From NCBI RefSeq assembly GCF_032884065.1, contig NW_027062649.1, positions 2,711,355 through 2,775,354 on the forward strand: DNA of 64,000 nt, given 5' to 3'. Position numbers and translations under genes: made by a program. The notes below the pieces were generated by a model. The model saw nothing but the letters and a program-made list of their open reading frames with translations. It made no database searches and was not told the DNA's origin. Source of the stretch: Artemia franciscana. Its lineage: Eukaryota; Arthropoda; Branchiopoda; Anostraca; Artemiidae. Positions 58,793 to 64,000 of the stretch are shown piece after piece (within the stretch, counting starts at the first letter, position 1; each line of letters opens with the position of its first letter).

Positions 58793-61194
58793 CAGTGTTT
58801 CCACTTCATGATGGCGATTCTCCGTTCTGGTTGACAAAAAAATCCTAAAAATTCCGACGACTGAGAACGAAAAATCCGTCAAATTTTCCGTTAAAAAATC
58901 CTAAAAATCCACAAAAAAATCTGCTCAAATAGAACTCTTGTGGTAAGCAGTTGCTACAAGCAGAACAGTGTGCTCTGTTGAAACACTTCCTGGAGTTCAA
59001 TGCTGCCCTTAAGAAAGATTCCACGAGATCCGTGTGCAGTCAAATGAGAAAAAAAAGCTAAAAATTCCATTTATTCACTTCTTGAAAAGGTGGTGTGAAC
59101 GGGATAGATAAGAGGGTTGAAAAAATGATGCACTGGCTACTTGAATTTCACCTAAAATATCGTCAAGCCGAACTGCGGATCAGTAAGTGCGTTCTTACCC
59201 AGAGTGTTCTTTCGAGTTTACATCTCGTTTCTCCCTTTTTGTGTTTTTAATGTAACTAATGACCCCCCCTCCCAGAAAGATACCAAAAGAGTTTTAAGAC
59301 CGATGTTTAACAGTTCATGGATATTTTTCATATAGTCCAGAATGTCGCCGAGTATCTCGTTGCCTGTAAATTGCTAAATGAATCCCGCAACTATCTCATT
59401 GTGAAAAAGACCACAACTCTATGAAACCAAGTGTGTCAGTGGCACTTCTGCTTGAGTTGGACTAGAGTATATCTCGGAACGCTCGTTTATCCGTCTATAG
59501 ACTACAATTCCTATCTGATCGTACAGCTCAAACATACAATGTTCTGTTAAGTGGTATACAAATCAGCCTGTTGTCTAAATTATTAGACAGCTAAGCTAAC
59601 TCAGTAAAAACTGTCCTTTTATCGTGATAGACTACGATCTGCAGTTACTTTGGGCAAAAGAGAGCTCGACGGATTTGATGTGTATTTACGGTAGACCTAT
59701 TAGAACTCATGAAGGCCAATAGCTCGGAAGCTAGCTCCTTTGAAAGCCTCGAAATTTTGAGAAAATACACGCTTAGTAACTAGAACGGATACGGATATCG
59801 ATTAACTATAATATGTAATGCTGTATAAAAAAAAAAAACAACCATTTTCTGGGGTACTGGGATACAATGGAAATCAGCTACCACTGCATGTTGGCGACGG
59901 CATCAGCTCCAGAAACAAGAGCTTCACGTTGTATACTAGCTAGTGTTTGACACTCTTCAACCGTCATGTTTGCCTTGACCGACATGATTCTTTTGGTCAG
60001 CTTTTGGTTCAGCATGATCGATTTGGAGTGAACGTTTATTCTTCTCATCCCTGGCTTCGTTTGCATCGCAGTCCTTAGCGAGATGATTCCAAATTTTGAT
60101 GTTTTTTAGGACAATAAAAATATGTTCAACGACGGCGTATAAGAATGGTAGCGAAAGCAAATACCTAATCACGACCATGCCGTTTGCAAACCATGGACTT
60201 CCAGTGGGAGTATTGATCTCGGGAATCTTTTTCCAGAAGCCCAAAGTTTCAGTACTTTTGGGGAGGTCTGAGACCAGCATTTCCCGCCACTCTTCCTGAA
60301 TGCTTTTAGCATTCCAGTTCAGAAGTTCGTATTTGAGAAGAAATTTTGATAGTTTTATTGGAGCTGTCGAGTTGGTGGCCATCACAGGATCTAACAGATC
60401 AGCGTATACGAACATTTCGTCGTCAAATACGAATCTTTGCTGTAGCTGCTTAATCGCCTCGACGTAAAGACAAAGGGCTGACAAATACACCAAATTAACA
60501 GAAAGGTCTTCAGTGCGAGTTCTTTGGTTTGACTGCAACGTCTCCAGAGATTCACAGGCGAGTATCCCAAGATATAACTCTTCCAAAGCAAAGTATTCCC
60601 TGATATTTTCAGGGTTCAACTCTAGCGCAGACGTCCCTTTGACGTAGGCTGCTTTCATAAGGTTTATTGACAATCTACGGATCAGCAGCTTCACTTCTGG
60701 CTGAATGATGGAAGAGCGGCTTTTTGCTCTAGAAGATTTTGTTAAAATCATTGAATAACTCCAGAACATAGCTTTCAAATTCTAACTTGATTCTCAGAAG
60801 TGTATTAGCCAACTCCCTGAATAAATAAATCGCAGGAATCAACTTGACCTGATGACTCACTGTATAGCTCACGCATGCTTGAAGAGTAGATACGACTTGA
60901 TCGTGTTAACCCCAAACCGGTTTCTGGACTGGAGTAGGTGAGCTAATTAGTCCGGGAATCAACTGTGGTTGAATAATAGTCGGAACAGAAAACAACAAAG
61001 AAACAACAGTAAAGATTAATACTTAAAAAGGTCAGTGTGATTTGAGAATAAAAACAACTAAGTTCAATTCTTACGTAAAATCTTAGAAATTCCGTCAAAA
61101 ATCCGGAAATCCTACAGATTAAATTCTCATCCGTCGAAGACCCTTTGACGAAAATCTGTCTTTGACGGAAAAATCCGTCAAAGTGGAAACGCTG
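58793..61194 (-). mobile_element. hAT transposon with TIRs and perfect 8-bp target duplication
   Basis: 2402 bp. The left end is CAGTGTTTCCACTT and the right end (reverse complement) CAGCGTTTCCACTT, matching 13 of 14 and the CAGNG start typical of hAT elements. Flanks are GCTCAGTG at 58785-58792 and again at 61195-61202. Subterminal CCGTCAAA-type motifs cluster near both ends (58860-58915 and 61085-61185), as in hAT transposase-binding regions. The transposase gene on the minus strand is broken and short, so the element is probably immobile on its own. Confidence 0.92.
59878..60778 (-). pseudogene. hAT-type transposase remnant
   Basis: 273-codon frame (60778 to 59957) that appears to continue, after a frameshift near 60000-60060, into a second frame ending at 59878 (KANMTVEECQTLASIQREAL). 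The diagnostic block is GSPWFANGMVVIRYLLSLPF followed by VVEHIFIVLKNIK, the hAT C-terminal dimerisation region (usual form LxVxxxxLSLPHSNAxVERxFS). Here the SNAxVER core is changed to LYAVVEH. An upstream helical region (EALYVEAIKQLQ-like, KLSKFLLKYELLNWNAKSIQ) fits the RNase H-fold insertion domain. The N-terminal catalytic part and BED finger are missing, so it is inactive. Confidence 0.75.
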
Positions 61195-61370
61195 GCTCAG
61201 TGTGTCCGCGCTGGAGTTGCAACGGTAATAAACACCAAGCTTTCCTCGGGCCTTGAGCGGGTAGCCGTTCTACAGACCATGGGCCAAATGATAATGTTTT
61301 CTGGAATTGTTTTAGTGGAGAGATTACATGCACTCGTTAAAGAGAATAAACATATGCAAATGTGGTGATA

Positions 61371-62400
61371 TCAAAGAGTTCTCGGTAACGAACTGTAAGT
61401 GAGGAGTGATGCGGCTCAATAGTAACGGAAACACTAGGAAACAGAGTCTTGACAACAATGGACATATCAAAGATTTGAAATTCGCTGCTTATCCGAATTA
61501 TATAAAATTCATACAGTTTAATGTCGCCCATCAAATTTTGTGACCCTGTGAAATTTTGCACAATTTTTGAATAAGGGAGGAAATACCCCCAAAACATTCA
61601 GTGATTTTCACGGAAATTATCCAAGATTATTATTTTTCCAATTATTATTTTTCCAGGGGTTATTGCATTGAACTAATGATCTTAGAAGATCGGGAGAGGG
61701 GTCCTTTAACGGGAAATCAAAAGTTCTAGTGCCCTTTTTAAGTAATAAAAATATTGCAGGACAGCTCCCATGCCATTTTTCTCAAAGTCGTCCAATCAAA
61801 ATTTTAACATTTTTTTTTCAGCTAAGCCCAATGATCTAATTACTAGTTCTGAGGATGAACACAGCCCCAGAAAAAGGCCTGCAAGCTAAGAACTTAGTCC
61901 ATTGTTTAGGTATAGCATTGTCTATTGGGAAGTATACAAATACTTTTCGGGGAGGGGGGATTACGTGAAGGATCTTTTCATATAGGAGCTTTTTGGAAGG
62001 GAAAGGAATTTCCCATGGAGGCTGGATTTTCTGGCATTATTTGAAAAAAAGCAATCGGAAATTAAATAAAAAAAAGAAAACAAGTTTTCAACTCAAAGTA
62101 AGGAGTAACATTAAAATTTAAAACGAGCAAAATTTATTACGTGTGAGGGGTTTGCCCCCTCCTGAATATTTCGCTCTTTGCGCTAAAGTTATTTTAAACT
62201 TTTTATAAAAGTTATTTTTCTTTTCAAACGTTCCTTATGTTTCAGGAGTCATTTTTAATAACTGGAAAAATTAGTCAAACTTTCGAGTAAAGAGCTAAGT
62301 ATTGGGGGGGAGGCAATTCTCCTCTTATACGTATTAATTTCTATTCGTATTGTTTTAATGTTGCTTCTATCTTTCAGGTGAAAAACTTGCTTTTTTTTTC
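61371..62400 (-). mobile_element. Family A element, copy A7, short
   Basis: Left end with a degenerate terminal hairpin (TCAAAGAGTTCTCGGTAACG) followed by AGTGAGGAGTGATGCGG. Right end with the palindrome region (TCAAAGTAAGGAGTAACATT to ATGTTGCTTCTATCTTTCAG). Only one module remains, about 1.03 kb, diverged more than the other copies. Confidence 0.8.
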
Positions 62401-63000
62401 GCTTGATGCTGCAAAAGAAGGATTAGTTGAATACTGATTTGTCGCTCAGTTATAAACACTTCTCAATGAAATTAATCAGTGCAATTAATAGTTATATCGC
62501 TTTCTTTCAGCCTGCTCTATATCCAATAATATTATTGCAATAATATTTTATTATTATATATAATATATTATATATAATTATAAATATATTATATATATTT
62601 TATAAATATATTATATATAATTATTATATTATATTATTATAACAATATTTTATCCAAACCTGTTTTTTCCTAGCTTTCGGGTAGCTTTGCATGATGAAAA
62701 CTGCAAGACACCTTAAAATATGTTAGTAAAATATTTAAAATGTCTTCAAAATACCGGTAAAATACTTAAATTACATAACATAGTAAAATAGGTGAAATTT
62801 ACGAGGTCCGTAAAATTAGTGTAAAATGCGCAAAATACCCAATTTTACCATTAGAATACTAAGTTTGACAGATTCATCTATTAGTCTATAACATGTATAA
62901 TTTGGGTGCAAGAATAAATTTTGCCCTTTACGTTCTTGCCTTCCTCATATTTATATTTTGGTACCACTTATTTTAATTTAGACGACTTTTTTTTTAGCAG
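62401..63000. other. AT-rich DNA before candidate exon
   Basis: A TATA/TAATA-rich imperfect repeat spans about 62525-62650, and AAAATAC-type repeats 62715-62860. Ends in the polypyrimidine tract and AG at 62987-63000. Confidence 0.5.
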
Positions 63001-63099
63001 GTCAAAGATGAATTTGCTACAGGTATTGAAAAAGGGGGCAATAATAGTTCTATTCAGGTTGAAGATGATGAAGAACATTTTTATTATGGCAGTGAAAAA
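63001..63099 (+). CDS. Candidate internal exon, 33 codons, phase 0
   Basis: TTTTTTTTTAGCAG (ending 63000) then 99 bp with no stop in one frame, then GTAAGC at 63100. Encodes VKDEFATGIEKGGNNSSIQV and EDDEEHFYYGSEK, an acidic low-complexity linker. Exactly 33 codons with phase 0 on both sides, which matches the phase-0 donors at 54177 and 54288 of the BTB gene, so it may be its next exon across about 8.8 kb. No homologue recognised. Confidence 0.45.
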
Positions 63100-63529
63100 G
63101 TAAGCATTCGTTTTCTCTTTTTAATTTTGAAACAGGTCTTTCTATTCTTGACTAACTGGTAGTTCTCTTTTAACGTGAGATCTGCAAGAAGAATAGTTAA
63201 GGATGACTTTATTTGTTTATTTCGTCTAAATAGTAATGTCCTATTGAAACAATAGAAATTTATACTACAAATAGGCACTTTTTCTGTGTATGTTCATTGA
63301 AAATAAATGACCTGTGTTGTCACAGAAATCAGAAACCACAAATAGGGGTGTTCATCTAATTCAAACATGGGACATCGGTTTGTCAAATATGTGGCTTTTT
63401 CTCAATTTTAGTTGTTGTTTTTATATTCTTGGTAGAATTTTGGTAGACCTTGGCATGTTTTTTGGACTTTGATTGTTGGATTTTGATTTGGATGTTGGTT
63501 TGTTTTGGATTTATTTTCAATAATTTTTT
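63100..63529. other. No recognisable feature
   Basis: AT-rich spacer between the candidate exon and the Penelope-like frame. Confidence 0.45.
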
Positions 63530-64000
63530 ATGCAACAAAACACAAATATTAGCCTCGGAACTCGGAACGATTTTTTGAAAGTTAGTAAGTGTAAAAGTCG
63601 TTGTTTTCTTTGCCAAGATCATTTTATCCCACGGACTTCTGTTAAAAGTACATTGTATAATAAAAATTTTGCATGCAAGTTACGTGGTAATGTTAATTGT
63701 AGAACAACCAATGTAATTTACCTATTAGAATGTAATAAATGCTGTCTACAATATGTGGGGGAAACAATTAATAATATATATAAAAGATTTTCTGGACATA
63801 AGACAACAGTTAATAATGAAAAAACTAATAACTATCTAGTTCAACATTGTAATAATGGTAAATGTTCCATATCAGATATAACTCTCACAATTTTAGAAAA
63901 TTTAGAATTAGAAAATTTAAATAAAGAAGAGAAGAATAATAGAATACGTAAACGGGAGGATTTCTGGATCCATACTCTTGGTACAGCTTATCCTTTTGGG
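63530..64000 (+). CDS. Penelope-like element C-terminus: zinc-binding motif and GIY-YIG endonuclease (partial)
   Basis: Open frame of 157 codons from ATG 63530 to the window end with no stop. After an in-frame TAA at 63521 it reads MQNTNISLGTRNDFLKVSKC, then KSRCFLCQDHFIPRTSVKST. The endonuclease follows: CRTTNVIYLLECNKCCLQYV, GETINNIYKRFSGHK, then KREDFWIHTLG. The VIYLL and QYVG blocks take the GIY and YIG positions. The Arg in YKRF and Glu in KREDFWI are in the places of the catalytic pair. The preceding cysteines and a second CRTTN...CNKCC cluster are typical of the linker in Penelope-like retroelements. The endonuclease cuts target DNA for RT priming. The RT would lie upstream but is not seen, so this copy is 5' truncated. 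Its 3' end is outside the window. Confidence 0.85.
   Translation, partial: MQQNTNISLGTRNDFLKVSKCKSRCFLCQDHFIPRTSVKSTLYNKNFACKLRGNVNCRTTNVIYLLECNKCCLQYVGETINNIYKRFSGHKTTVNNEKTNNYLVQHCNNGKCSISDITLTILENLELENLNKEEKNNRIRKREDFWIHTLGTAYPFG

Overview
The window is animal nuclear DNA, most likely from an arthropod. The evidence is a tramtrack-type BTB domain opening with MEQEEFCLKWNNY, intron-style splice sites, an ER BiP chaperone, a NEDD8/SUMO-class cysteine protease and a dense mix of non-LTR retrotransposons, Helitrons, hAT and Penelope-like elements. A repeat-rich crustacean genome would fit, but the species cannot be fixed from sequence alone. Only three host protein genes are well supported. 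They are a SENP8/NEDP1-like deneddylase (20851-21459, +), an uninterrupted BiP/GRP78-like Hsp70 ending in KAEL (30546-32498, -) and the 5' part of a BTB-domain gene (from 53586, +). A possible further exon of the BTB gene lies at 63001-63099.

Layout. 1-1668: nothing recognised. 1669-10460: a decayed RTE-like LINE split by a second LINE (3595-9464, flanked by AAAGCAA duplications), which is itself split by a palindrome-bearing element called family A here (5524-7226). 11630-16097: a LINE scrap, a second family A copy and featureless DNA. 16098-18894: a family B element built of about nine 290-bp units. 18968-20620: a Helitron remnant embedded in TA microsatellites, next to the SENP8 gene. 24387-27843: a LINE with an intact 986-codon ORF2, abutting family A copy 3 (27844-29509). 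30546-32498: BiP. 32826-33755: a short Helitron inside an inverted-repeat element. 34340-36128: another decayed LINE. 36190-38636: a family B copy inserted into a second, oppositely oriented family B copy. 38637-43217: family A scraps, RTE tail and tandem duplications. 43218-45900: RTE remnant carrying two palindromic MITEs. 46690-47990: foldback repeat. 48544-50023: family A copy 4. 51463-51614: TA repeat. 52671-53315: LINE C-terminus. 53586 onward: BTB gene with a repeat-filled region downstream (family A copies 6 and 7, a SINE-like unit and a hAT element with a perfect 8-bp target duplication). 63530-64000: a Penelope-like GIY-YIG endonuclease running off the end.

The host genes show no functional relationship to one another. 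What dominates is element-into-element insertion. Family A is the best candidate for something little described: seven main copies, a palindrome of exactly 249 bp in each of the three copies where it could be measured, an internal two-module duplication, a terminal hairpin, 13-bp inverted subterminal repeats and no target duplication. It resembles Helentron-derived (HINE/DINE-1-like) elements, but that classification is inference.
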